Assembly (NCBI GenBank): GCA_014529385.2
Contig: CM043944.1
Coordinates: 46,173,768 to 46,237,767 of the forward strand
DNA from: Adiantum capillus-veneris
Taxonomy: Eukaryota; Streptophyta; Polypodiopsida; Polypodiales; Pteridaceae
Length of the DNA: 64,000 bases
Direction of reading: 5' to 3'
The notes under the pieces were generated by a model. The model did no database searches, had not been told where the DNA came from, and saw nothing but the letters and a program-made list of their open reading frames with translations. Below, one piece after another: positions 39,401-48,949 of this stretch (positions are counted from its first letter, which is position 1; the number at the start of each line of letters is the position of its first letter). The translations under genes and the position numbers were made by a program.

Positions 39401-39989
39401 AATTGTCTTGATGTTTTGCATAGTTAGTTTTCGTGACATCACAGGAACATTGACTGTCAAGGCCTGTTTCAAATATTCAAGAGGTTATGGACCATGTTGC
39501 GGTCGGCCACAATTTGATAAAAGGAAACTAACCTTAATTTGGTACAAGTTTCAAGATGGAAGCTGAGGCGACTTTCGAGCCAAAATGCTTTTTCAGTTTG
39601 ATTTAGTAGTTTTTTGAATTTTGTTTGAGAACTTGTTTGGTGATCATGTTTGGAATTTGTTTAAAAAGGATGATATCTGTTTTAAACTTGTCTTGGTGCC
39701 GATTTGAATTGTTTGACTCTGGTTTTAATGCTTGGTGATTTACTCTTGGTGCATTCCTCCAAGCGATGCATGGTGTGGTTTGGGGAGCGTTTGGTTTTAT
39801 TGGTCCCTTGAGCTTATGGCTCGGACCTTTTTAGGTTATTTGTGGGGGGAGTGACGAGGTAGCCGTTGAGTAGCTTCATATCGCCGACCGTCTGTCTCGT
39901 GGGAGTGCTCAACGACGTTGTTCGTTGTGTCTTGTAACATGCATATGTGAGCATTTGTGTTGCATTGTGATGTGCCAACCAGTGAATAT
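39400..39989 (+). mobile_element. Older Gag-protease element, 5' part of its remnant
   Basis: At 39430-39545 the DNA matches gag of the younger element (around 41640-41750), including TTATGGACCATG and GCGG-CGGC. It then jumps to the post-protease region homologous to 42455-43050 (GGTGCCGATTTGAATTGTTT). It stops at AATAT, where the younger element is inserted, and resumes at 44013. The central gag and protease are deleted. Confidence 0.75.
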
Positions 39990-40614
39990 TGTAACAAACT
40001 GCTGATGTGCCAAAGCCTAAAGAATGGAGTCAACGTACAGAAGTGGTCGAGGGGCCTAAACCCTAATTTTTGCCAGAAATCCTAACTGTTGAAACCCTAA
40101 TGTTGGAAACCCTAACCCTAAAACTTGCAAACCCTAATTTTGGAAACCCTAACCCTAAAACTGCAGAAACCCTAACCGTAACCCTAAGGCAGCTGACAGA
40201 TTTCCGCGTTTTGCGCTGGTTGATGACGTGGAAGGTTGTACGGATTTTCGTAAATTGCGTTGGCAGCTTTTTGGCTTTGCTTTTGAACCAGAAGCTTTTG
40301 AGTTTTAAAGGCTTTTTACTATAACTGCTTTTCAGGCCAAGGGCCTTTAAATATGAGGCTAGGGCTCATTCTCTGGCATGCTTCAGTACGAAGGTGTAGA
40401 GTCTCGAGTACCGGCTTGTACTGTGTTGATGCAATATAAAGAAATACCGAAAGGGGCGCTAAGGTTTGGGGCCAATACTCTCTGGGGTGGAATTCCGCCA
40501 CTCCGTGCGCGTGTCGTCTCTCTCTCTCTCCATTTCAGTTCAGTTGTTATTTGAAGTGCTTAAAGTTGTTCAGTCTGTTCTTTTCTATTGGCACATGGTG
40601 CCCGCCTTGTGACA
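39990..40614 (+). repeat. 5' LTR of the Gag-protease element
   Basis: TG...CA ends, with a TATA-like TTTAAATATGAGG (about 40346) and a short CT run near 40518-40532. Positions 40055-40190 hold about ten CCCTAA/AAACCCTAA motifs. Confidence 0.9.
40055..40190 (+). promoter_or_regulatory. Telo-box/CCCTAA array in the 5' LTR
   Basis: Repeated AAACCCTAA and CCCTAACCCTAAAA blocks separated by 5-9 unrelated bases, about 160 bases upstream of the TATA-like element. AAACCCTAA is the plant telo-box, a promoter element of translation-related genes bound by TRB/Pur-alpha-type factors. The same array recurs in the other LTR at 43444-43583. Confidence 0.7.
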
Positions 40615-40953
40615 ATGGTATCAAAGCATAAGGCGTGTGCTTTTCTGAAAGCATACCGGTCCCACAAAAGAGCAGATAGAGCTTTATTTGAGGATATCTT
40701 CGCCCTCCAACCCGGACTTACTAGCCACTCCCACCCTTACTTCATCGCGCATTGGGTGCGCTCTCGTCTTTACCGTAGTGTCTTACAGGGCATAAGCCAA
40801 TTAAGAACCCAATACTTGGAATTCATGGATTCAGCAGAATATTTGCAGTTTCTGCTCAACGAGCTTCACGACATTCTTTCATGGCATCCTCAGCAGAATC
40901 TTCCAATGCTGCAAGGTTTTCAACAATTTTTGACTACATGTTGCCCCCTCTGA
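40615..40953 (+). CDS. Small frame starting in the primer site, upstream of gag
   Basis: Its ATG is the base before and first two bases of the primer site, so the leader codes MVSKHKA. It runs 112 codons and overlaps the gag start by about 70 bases in another frame. The protein is helix-prone (RADRALFEDIFALQPG, EYLQFLLNELHDI) and could be an N-terminal Gag piece joined by frameshifting, a short upstream frame that limits gag translation, or chance. No family recognised. Confidence 0.4.
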   Translation: MVSKHKACAFLKAYRSHKRADRALFEDIFALQPGLTSHSHPYFIAHWVRSRLYRSVLQGISQLRTQYLEFMDSAEYLQFLLNELHDILSWHPQQNLPMLQGFQQFLTTCCPL

Positions 40954-42454
40954 TGCCCCAGGTGGTACCTCCTCCTCCGGCACCAGAAAGTACGAGAGCT
41001 TCCAACCGGCAACCTTCTCAGCCGTCTGTCCCGATCGGGGGAGTCTTCAAGAATATGGTGCAGCCATCTGACCCTGATCCAGTGCAACCGCCTTTGTCAC
41101 AGCCATTCCCCCCACCTCCACCACCACCGCCGCCACCAGGCTACAATGGTTGGAGCCCATATGGATACCCTTATTATCCATACCCGGGATATGCGCCAAA
41201 CCAACCCAAAGATTTCAAAGATGGTGGCACGACAGTCAAATTTTTCACTTTTTCCGGGGTGAAAGATCGCAAGAAAGCATCGCAGTTCCTACAACAATTC
41301 GACAACATCTATGCTTTAGGGAACTATACAGAAGAATCCAAGATTTCTCGAGCAGCGGGATTTCTTAACGATATTCTATGCAATGGTGGAGTTCAATCGC
41401 GACACAACCGCATGCTCCAAGGACCTGGCAAGCTTTCAAGACAGTTTTTGCACGTAGTTACATGACTTCTATGTTTGAAGTGCGGATTTTGGGAGAATGG
41501 GGCAACTTGAAAATGCTTGCCAGTTGCCATTGAAACCATGGACGAATATAACCAAAGGTTTCTCAATGTGTGCCTTCCGGTGTCCTTTAGATCTGTTCCC
41601 TTGGAGGCCCAATGCGAGCGATACACCATTGGACTACCATCACCATTGCAGGAATATTGTCTATCCAAGCAAGTCTCTACCATGCAAGAACTTATGGACC
41701 ATGCCGCGGCCGGCTACAAACTGATGAAGGGAAAGCTAGAGTTTACCACAGAAGAATCTCCGGCCACTAACCACAACTCTCGGCAACAACGAACAAATTC
41801 TCGAGAGTCTCGTGAAAATCAACCGCAAAGACTTCGTTTGACGCCTCAACAACGAGACACCTTACTACAAGAAGGCCGATGCTTTAGATGTTTTCAAACA
41901 GGGCATAATCATTCTAATTGTCCCAAACGCACTGATAGACCAGAGGAGCCGACGCCCGCACCAACGGTCGACAGAACCCCAACGCCACCTCCTGCTAAGA
42001 GAGCTAGACCCGCTATTGGACTAGTTCCTGATATTTATGGCATATGCCTTGAGAGTACGAACGAATTGTGTCGAGCATATGGCAAAGTCAATGGTTTCAA
42101 AGCCCTTATTTTCTTTGACCCCGGAGCTACAAAGACTTTTATCCATCCAGAATTCTTAAAGCAGATGCACTTTGATTATGATGCAGAGGGTGGAGAAATT
42201 GAAGGTGAGCTAGCCACAGGGAAAACTCAGAAAGTAGTACCGCTCATTGGTGCTCTTCCAGTGACTATTTAAGATTATCATGGAAAAGCTGATTTCCACA
42301 TTATGAAGTTGGACAATTGTGATGTTCTATTAGGCATGCCTTGGCATGACAAGAATGATGCGACTCTCCAAGTCCGGAACCGAACCATCACTGTGATGCA
42401 GAAGAGCAAGCAAGTCGTCCTCAAAGTTCGGTTGTCCGAACAAAATCCTGAATG
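40881..42454 (+). pseudogene. Gag-protease polyprotein of the non-autonomous element
   Basis: Starts MASSAESSNAARF, followed by a proline-rich and Y/P/G-rich stretch, the Gag core (FFTFSGVKDRKKASQFLQQF), and after two opposite frameshifts (near 41424 and 41515) ETMDEYNQRFLNVCL and MQELMDHAAAGYKLMKGK. A zinc knuckle CFRCFQTGHNHSNC (41881-41922, CX2CX4HX4C) comes next, then an aspartic protease: catalytic loop FFDPGATKTFI (usual DSGA, here DPGA), flap region, a TAA at 42270-42272, then NCDVLLGMPWHDKNDA. A TGA closes it at 42452. Gag packages RNA and protease matures the particle. The final stop falls where RT should begin, showing a built-in Gag-protease design rather than a random truncation. 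Confidence 0.85.
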
Positions 42455-43381
42455 AACTCTCTAGTTGTTTTATAGTTAGATACTTTTGAACTTTGTTTAC
42501 GAAAGTATTGTTTGAAACTTTGTTTGAAATGGATGGTATTTGTTTTGAACCTGTTTTGGTGCCGATTTGAATTGTTTGACTCTGGTTTAATACTGGTTTC
42601 AATGATTGGTGATTTTACTCCCGGGTGGAGAAGTGAGATATACTGTTTTGGTATTGTTTGAACCTCGGAACGACGCAGGCCGATTCCTGGGGAGCGTTTC
42701 GTTGATTTGGTTGTATGCTTGTAAAATAATTGTTGTTGTGACTCCTGGCCCGGACTTGGATGGTTATGCGGGAGGAGTATTAAGAAGTCTGAGCAGTGGT
42801 TACTCTCAGCACCGTCTGGGGGGCGTTTGGTTGTAAAAGGCCTCTATATCTCCTGGCCCATACCTTTTTAGGTTATGCGGGAGGAGTGATGAGGGAGTCG
42901 TTGAATATCTCTTGGCCCAGACCTTGTTAGGTTATGCGGGAGGAGTGTTCATCGGGCAGCTTTATGTTTCTATGTCTTGTAACATGCATATGTGAGCATT
43001 TGTGTTGCATTGTGATGTGCCAACCACTGAATATTCCTAATTGGATGAGATTGCCTGGGTATGTAATTTTAGTGCATCAAGACACCCGTGGAAGATCAGT
43101 ACGGTCTGGATGTGATGGCTAATTTTACTACGCCGGAATATCAAGAGTTCCGATTTGGAGAAAGGAGAAGCTAACTCCTTGATCAAAACAACCGAAAGGA
43201 GAAGCTAACTCCTTGATCAAAAGAGCAGAAAGGAGAAGCTAACTCCTTAATAAAAAGAGCAAACTGATTGTCCCTCGGAATGTCCCTCGGAATGACCCTC
43301 GGAAATTTTTTTGAACTAACTTGAGTTATTTTGTAGGTATGTTGTATTCGCGGACGATTACTCTCTTTCAAGAAGGAGAAA
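42455..43381 (+). repeat. Non-coding 3' internal region with two minisatellites
   Basis: Between protease stop and 3' LTR. Three copies of a unit ending GGTTATGCGGGAGGAGT lie at about 42743-42950. Three 32-bp units of GAAAGGAGAAGCTAACTCCT type lie at about 43160-43260. Both are represented, in altered form, in the older copy at 39790-39850 and 44100-44230. Confidence 0.75.
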
Positions 43382-44012
43382 TGTAACAAACTGCTGATTT
43401 GTCAAAGCCTAAAGAATGGAGTCAACGTACAGAAGTGGCCGAGGGGCCTAAACCCTAATTTTTGTAAGAAACCCTAACTATTGAAACCCTAATGCTGGAA
43501 ACCCTAACCCTAAAACTTGCAAACCCTAATTTTGGAAACCCTAATCCTAAAACTGTAGAACCCTAACCCTAACCCTATGGCAGTAGACAGATTTTCGCGT
43601 TTTGCGTTGGCTAATGACGTGGCAGGTTGTACGCATTTCCGTAAATTGCGCTGGCAGCTTTTTGGCTTTGCTTTTGAACTAGAAGCTTTTGAGTTTTAAA
43701 GGCTTTTTACTATAACTGCTTTTCAAGCCAAGGGCCTTTAAATATGAGGCTAGGGCTCATTCTCTGGCATGCTTAAGTACGAAGGTGCAGAGTCTCGAGT
43801 ACCGGCTTGTACTGTGTTGATGCAATATAAAGAAACACCGAAAGGGGCGCCAAGGTTTGGGGCCAATACTCTCTGGGGTGGAATTCCGCCACTCCGTGTT
43901 GCGTGTCGTCTCTCTCTCTCTCTCTCTCCATTTCAATTCAGTTGTTATTTGAAGTGCTTAAAGTTGTTCAGTCTGTTCTTTTCTATTGGCACGTGGAGCC
44001 CGCCTTGTGACA
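43382..44012 (+). repeat. 3' LTR of the Gag-protease element
   Basis: Starts TGTAACAAACTG and ends CCTTGTGACA, homologous to 39990-40614 throughout, including the CCCTAA array (43444-43583) and a slightly longer CT run (43912-43928). Confidence 0.9.
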
Positions 44013-45015
44013 AATATTCCTAATTAGGTGAGATTGCTTGGGTATGCAAAATTAGTGCATCGAGACACCCGTTAGAGATCGGCGCAATTTGGGTGTGATG
44101 GCTAATTTTGCTACACCAGAATATCAAGAGCTCCGATCTGGAATGAGAATATACTCCTTACTGGATGAGATTTTTTGGAAAGTCAACGATCCAAGATATA
44201 AAGAGCTCCGATTTGGAATGAGAAAATTGATTGTCTATGAGGATGTCCCTCGGAATGACCCTCCGAATTTGAGTTAACCTGAGTTGTTTTGCAAATATCC
44301 GGTAATCATGGACGATTACTCTTTTGTCAAGAAGTTGGAAATGTCACAAACTGTTGACGTGTCAAGCCACTGAAGAATGGAGCCAACTTGTAGATCTCGG
44401 CTGAGGGGCCTAAACCCTAAGAGTAGAAGTAGAAGAAGAAGTAACAGCAACAGAAGAAGTTTTACCAACTTTGCCGCTGAGTGGCCTATTTTTAAAGAAG
44501 AGTTTCCACCAACTCGGACGATGTCCCACGTGACACAGGACAATAAATAAAGCCAGACGCATACACACAAACACCCTTGCCTAAAAACTGATGACGTGGT
44601 AGCTGTATGGATTACCTGCAATTTGCGTTGACCGATGACGTGGCAGCTGTACGGATTTTCGCAAATCGAACTGATGGCTTTTGGCTGTAGCTTTTGGATG
44701 AGAAGCTTTTGGGTTCAATGCTTTTCATGTAAGGTGCTTTTAGAAGCCAAGGGCTTTTAAATATGACCCATGGGCTCGCTGCAGTTTACCTGCGAGAGAC
44801 ATAGAGCATAGCCATGGGAGTTGTACCTTGTTGAAGCAATATAAAGAATATCAAAAGGGGCGCCAGGGTTTGGGGCTAATGCTCTCTTGGGGTGGAACTC
44901 CGTCGCCCCCTCGTCTCATATGTCGTGCATCTCTTTTAGTTTAGTGTTATTTGAAGTGCTTAAAAGTTGTTCAATTTGTTCTTTTTCGTTGGCACGTGGT
45001 GCCTAACCCGTTACA
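44013..45015 (+). mobile_element. Older Gag-protease element, 3' part with its LTR
   Basis: 44013-44341 continues the internal region broken at 39989 (TCCTAATTAGGTGAGATTGC and on). The LTR follows at 44342-45015 (TGTCACAAACTGTTGACG...CCCGTTACA), diverged from the younger LTRs. Here only one AAACCCTAA remains; the rest of the telo-box array is replaced by AGAAG-type triplets (about 44415-44460). Confidence 0.8.
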
Positions 45016-45029
45016 TGCAAATAATCAAA

Positions 45030-46020
45030 ACTGTACTCACAAGAAGAATTTGACGATACTCTTGAGCTTGAGCATAAGGTCAATAAATTGGTGAAGACTA
45101 AAGAGACTTCTTGGAAGAAGTGACGATCAACAGACTATCCCGACTATTTTTTCGAAAGTACTATTGAAGAAGCAAGCAAACCTAAGAAGCATGTTCACTT
45201 TGAGGATGATGCCAGCTCATCGTTGTCATCATCTGACAATTTAGAGAGTTCCTCTTCCTTTGACTCCAGTGAAGAGGACAAGAAGCATCGGAAGCGGAGA
45301 AAGTCTCAGAAGAACAAGAAAAGCAAGAAAAGAAGATCCCATAAAAAGTCTAGAAAGCACTGCAAGCATTCTGACAGTTCTGTTTGACAAGCCGATGTAT
45401 GGGAAGAAGCGAAGACATACGCCATCTGAATCAATTTGACCAACTTGAGAAATAAGGCAAGAAGGCCAAGGATTTCGAGGAGGGTGGGCAAGCACTCAAG
45501 TTTGACATCTTTTCAAGGCATAAGGACACCCATTAAGCCCTTGCATTCATACAGCGGTTTGGCATCGTCTTTTCGAGAAGCTGTTTCATCGAACACTTTA
45601 TAGTACGAAGAGTGGTGTCTTATCAGTAGGGTAATGCCTAGACATGGTGGAAGCACCGACAAACTTGTGGAAATTCACAAAGGCCTATGGGGCATGCCAA
45701 GGAAGGAGTTGGAATGCACGTTGGCACTTACGTATTTTTCGGACAAGCCAATGTCCACCGCAACTGGATACAATTCTAGCAAAATGAAGGGCAAGTAGCA
45801 AAAGAGGAAACCCACAAGCCCGAAGTTATCAGAAGCGTAGGGTGCAAAATACTATAAGGCGGGCAAGTGTTTAATGTTATGGTTGTGAAGAGCAAGGACA
45901 GAGTTGTGCAAAGTGCCTAATAGAGCACCAAAGAGGCAGGTTGAGGACAAATTAGAGAGTTCGAAAGTGGCAGATGAGCAAGCAGAGAAAGGGAAGACAA
46001 AAGGAGGACTGGTTCCTGTA
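45030..46020 (+). pseudogene. Chromovirus-type gag relic
   Basis: Reads an acidic-serine then lysine/arginine-rich tract (FEDDASSSLSSSD, then KKSKKRRSHKKSRKH) near 45200-45385. After stops and shifts the Gag core echoes AFIQRFGIVF and a tryptophan pair (about 45540-45660), parallel to the gag at 19567-20640. At least six stops. No LTR of its own on plus is adjacent, as the preceding LTR belongs to another family. Confidence 0.6.
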
Positions 46021-46197
46021 ATATTTTAGCTACGGCTACAAATAATATGAAAATGATTTTTGTGCACACAGAATGAATTTATGAACTTATACATTTGGTA
46101 GTAATTAATTATCAAAAAATAGTACGGGTAAAGTTTTCTAGTGTAACTTGGGAATTTATCTGTGTCCGAATAGTATGATAAGCAGAGCATTAGGGGG

Positions 46198-46796
46198 TGT
46201 AACAAACTTGGACACCCCAAGTCAAGATTCTACCGCGACACAGCAGAGATTCACTTCAAAACAGTTCACAATTCACAATTCACACTTGATTCGACACGGC
46301 CCGACGGAGTACCGTGCCTAGAGATAGCTCCAAAGACTAGCGCCCCCCTTTCGGTATTTCTTTTTGTATTAATCTGTGTTCAAAGTACAAAAGAGTGGGA
46401 GGGTTCTCACTCTCAGACTTTGCGTTCAGATGCTCTGAGAAGTGAGGCCCTGCCCACTTATTTATTGGTTAGAAGGGATGTTCAAAAGGAGAGTCCCAAA
46501 AGCAGTAAGCTTAAAAGCTTTCAAAAATAAAGCAACTGGCCCAATAGTTGCCCCAAAAACATCTCAGCATAGATTTCAACCAGCGCAAAAACAGGAATTC
46601 CGTATTGTTGTCCGTACGCATGTCACGTCAGCATGTTAGCGGATTTTGTGGCGCAAATTCATGGATTTTCGTACGGATGCCACGTCAGTAGTAGCTAGCG
46701 CAAATCCGGGGGTTTCCATACTGTGTGCTACGTGCGTGTGAGTCTCATCCATGTCTGTGTGTATCCGGGGTAGTGCCACGTCACCCATTTGTGACA
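46198..46796 (-). mobile_element. Chromovirus LTR, leftmost of the tandem array
   Basis: On minus begins TGTCACAAATGGGTGACG and ends CCAAGTTTGTTACA. Homologous to 47006-47608 and 57114-57725 but lacking their CT array. Confidence 0.85.
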
Positions 46797-47005
46797 TACC
46801 CCCCTCTTGAAAGCATTGTAATCGCCCTCGTTTACGTCTGCAAAACAGATAGAGGCCATAAACAGTATAGCAGACAGTGACTATTAGTATCAACGCACTA
46901 AGAACAACACATCTAGCACATGTACCAATCGATAGTCACATCACAGGACATCACATGACAAATCACATTCAAATATCATTCCAAATCTCAAACCATGAAT
47001 AATCG
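46797..47005 (-). repeat. Pre-LTR segment U, copy 1
   Basis: CTCTTGAAAGCATTGTAATCGCC... repeats at 47609-47818 with about the same length. It is the internal 3' end of the chromovirus, duplicated together with an LTR. Confidence 0.8.
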
Positions 47006-47337
47006 GTGGACACTCCAAGTCGAGATTCTACCGTGACACCACAAGAATTCACTTTAAAACAGTTCACAGTTGACAATTGATTCGACACTGGCCCGACGGA
47101 GTTCCGTGCCTAGAGATATTGGCCCCTAAGACTGGCGCCCCTTTCGGTATTTCTTTTTGTATTAATCTGCAACTCAAAGTACAAGGGAGTGGTCGGGACT
47201 CACTCTGAGACTCTGCGTCCAGATGCTTTGAGAAGTGAGAGCCCAAGCCACTATTATATAGGTTTACAAGGGATGCTGAAAGCAAAGCCCCAGAAGCTGT
47301 GAATAAAAAGCCTTGTAAAAATAAAGCAGTGAAATAA

Positions 47338-47389
<52 letters not shown>

Positions 47390-47608
47390 CCTCTTGCGTA
47401 GAATAAAGCAGTAGCCAAGAATCTGCCGTACACTGCTTTTCCGTACGCAAGTTGACACGTCAACATATCCGTACAGTTCCCATGAACTGCGCCGCAATAT
47501 CCGGAAATGTCCGTACGTTGCCTGTCACATGAGCATTTCAGAAATCTGCAATAGTCAGCCGGGCAGGTGTTTGTGTACCATGGGTAGCCACGTCACCAGT
47601 TTGTGACA
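47006..47608 (-). mobile_element. Chromovirus 3' LTR with (CT)n array
   Basis: Homologous to 57114-57725, with CT repeats at about 47340-47383 at the same position as those at 57459-57521. The last bases at the left end are missing and fuse directly to segment U copy 1, so LTR and U form a tandem pair (period about 810). Confidence 0.85.
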
Positions 47609-48243
47609 TACCCCTTTCTTGAAAGCATTGTAGTCGCCCTCGATTACGCCTGCAAAACAGACAGAAGCCATAAACTGTCTTAGCAGACACTGACTGTTAG
47701 TACCGACGCACTAGGAACACACATCTGGCACATGTACCAAATCGATAGTCATATCACACGACATCACATGACAAATACATTCAACATTCATTCGGATCTC
47801 AAACTATGATTTATCGGCAATGCTATTAGCAATCGCATCTAGATCCACTTAGGAGGATGTCATAGATGGCCGATTGACTAATCTCTATTGCAACCATGTC
47901 TATCGAGATCATTCATACCAAAATGCTGCATTCATTTCGTCTATCAGTTCCTGCACTTAAACAAGTCAAGAACAAATCAGTATCATATCATCAGGAATTC
48001 CAGTTCATAAAGTCATTACAACAAAATACTGTCAGCTCTCAGTATCCCTGAAGCTCAAAGAGACATCAGTGACTCTAGTATCAAAAACCGAGGCATCTAT
48101 TGACAAAGGAGTGGAGTAACTCCCCTCTTGTGCATACCTGCTGCACCAGATATGCGGCAAAGCTGAATTCAGGATTCCATTTGGAATAGACTATGCTAAA
48201 CCAAAAGCTTCAAGGTAAAGATTCACAATCCGAGGAGGATCTG
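47609..48243 (-). other. Chromovirus 3' internal non-coding region
   Basis: Contains segment U copy 2 (47609-47818) and sequence also found at 57726-58140 next to the other element. It lies between chromodomain and 3' LTR. No gene. Confidence 0.7.
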
Positions 48244-48680
48244 CTAGGTCCTCCTCCATCCACTTCGTATCCAATGCAGGATAGTACTTGAATTAACCAA
48301 GAACCGCCTTATCACTTTACCCTTAATCTTTATGTCTTTATGTGCCAATATCTGTTCGAGAACAAGGATCTCGTTTTCTTCTACTTCGGGTTGCTCATGA
48401 GGCTCCCCATCTTTGGGCACATCGCCTTTAAAAGGCTTCAAGAGACTCACATGAAAAGCATTGTGAATCCTTCAAGCGTCGGGAAGCTTTAGTCGGAAGG
48501 AGACATCAGTTATCTTTTCGGAGATCTGGAAAGGTCTGTAGTATCACATACTAAGCTTTGGAAAAAGCCTCTCCTTTTCCTTTTTCTTTCTCAGGTGTGC
48601 CTTCTCAAAACGTAAGAGCACCCAATCGTTCTCCTTCAATTTCAAATCGCGAGTGACGATGGCGATCTGCTGCCTTTTTT
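48130..48680 (-). pseudogene. Chromovirus integrase C-terminus and chromodomain
   Basis: On minus: LKLKENDWVLLRFEKA, RLFPKLSM, VSFRLKLPDA, RIHNAFHVSLLKPFKGDV, then a chromodomain-like segment LVLEQILAHKDIKIKGKVIR. It directly continues the integrase broken at 54213 by the LINE; the two sides share the duplicated target bases GATCTGCTGCCTTTTTT. A few stops. Partner of the copy at 58146-58600. Confidence 0.85.
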
Positions 48681-48949
48681 TTGTTTTTTCCGAGAAAAAG
48701 ATCCTTCTATTAGTTAATGAAAACTTCCCATAGGGCTACAACCACCTCTGCAGGAGAGGGCTACAACAAGAATGATGGGGAGACTCTCCCAATGAAAAAA
48801 TAACATATATACAATGAGGCTAAATCAAGAGATGGGAGGAGGGAAGAGCCACACAGGTGGACAATAGTGCCATCTGAGCCCCCCCTGGACTATGGTGTAG
48901 AAAGGCCGAGGGCGCCAGAGTCGAAGGAGAGCCTCGCGGCGCTCCCGCA

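Larger units (their letters stand above)
39990..44012 (+). mobile_element. Complete Gag-protease-only LTR element (TR-GAG-like), TSD AATAT
   Basis: LTR 39990-40614 (625 bp; TGTAACAAACTG...CCTTGTGACA), primer site TGGTATCAAAGC at 40616-40627, gag-protease (40881-42454), about 900 bases of non-coding DNA, a purine tract AAGAAGGAGAAA and LTR 43382-44012 (631 bp). AATAT lies on both flanks (39985-39989, 44013-44017). No RT, RNase H or integrase is present or would fit, so mobility must depend on another element's enzymes. The LTRs are very alike by eye, suggesting recent insertion, although gag has frameshifts. It is inserted within an older relative and within the presumed intron of the DDX3-type gene. 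Confidence 0.9.

Noticed and set aside
40055-40190. Telomere or subtelomere
   Set aside because: The CCCTAA motifs are interrupted and lie in LTRs repeated at 43444-43583, so they belong to the element, not to a chromosome end.
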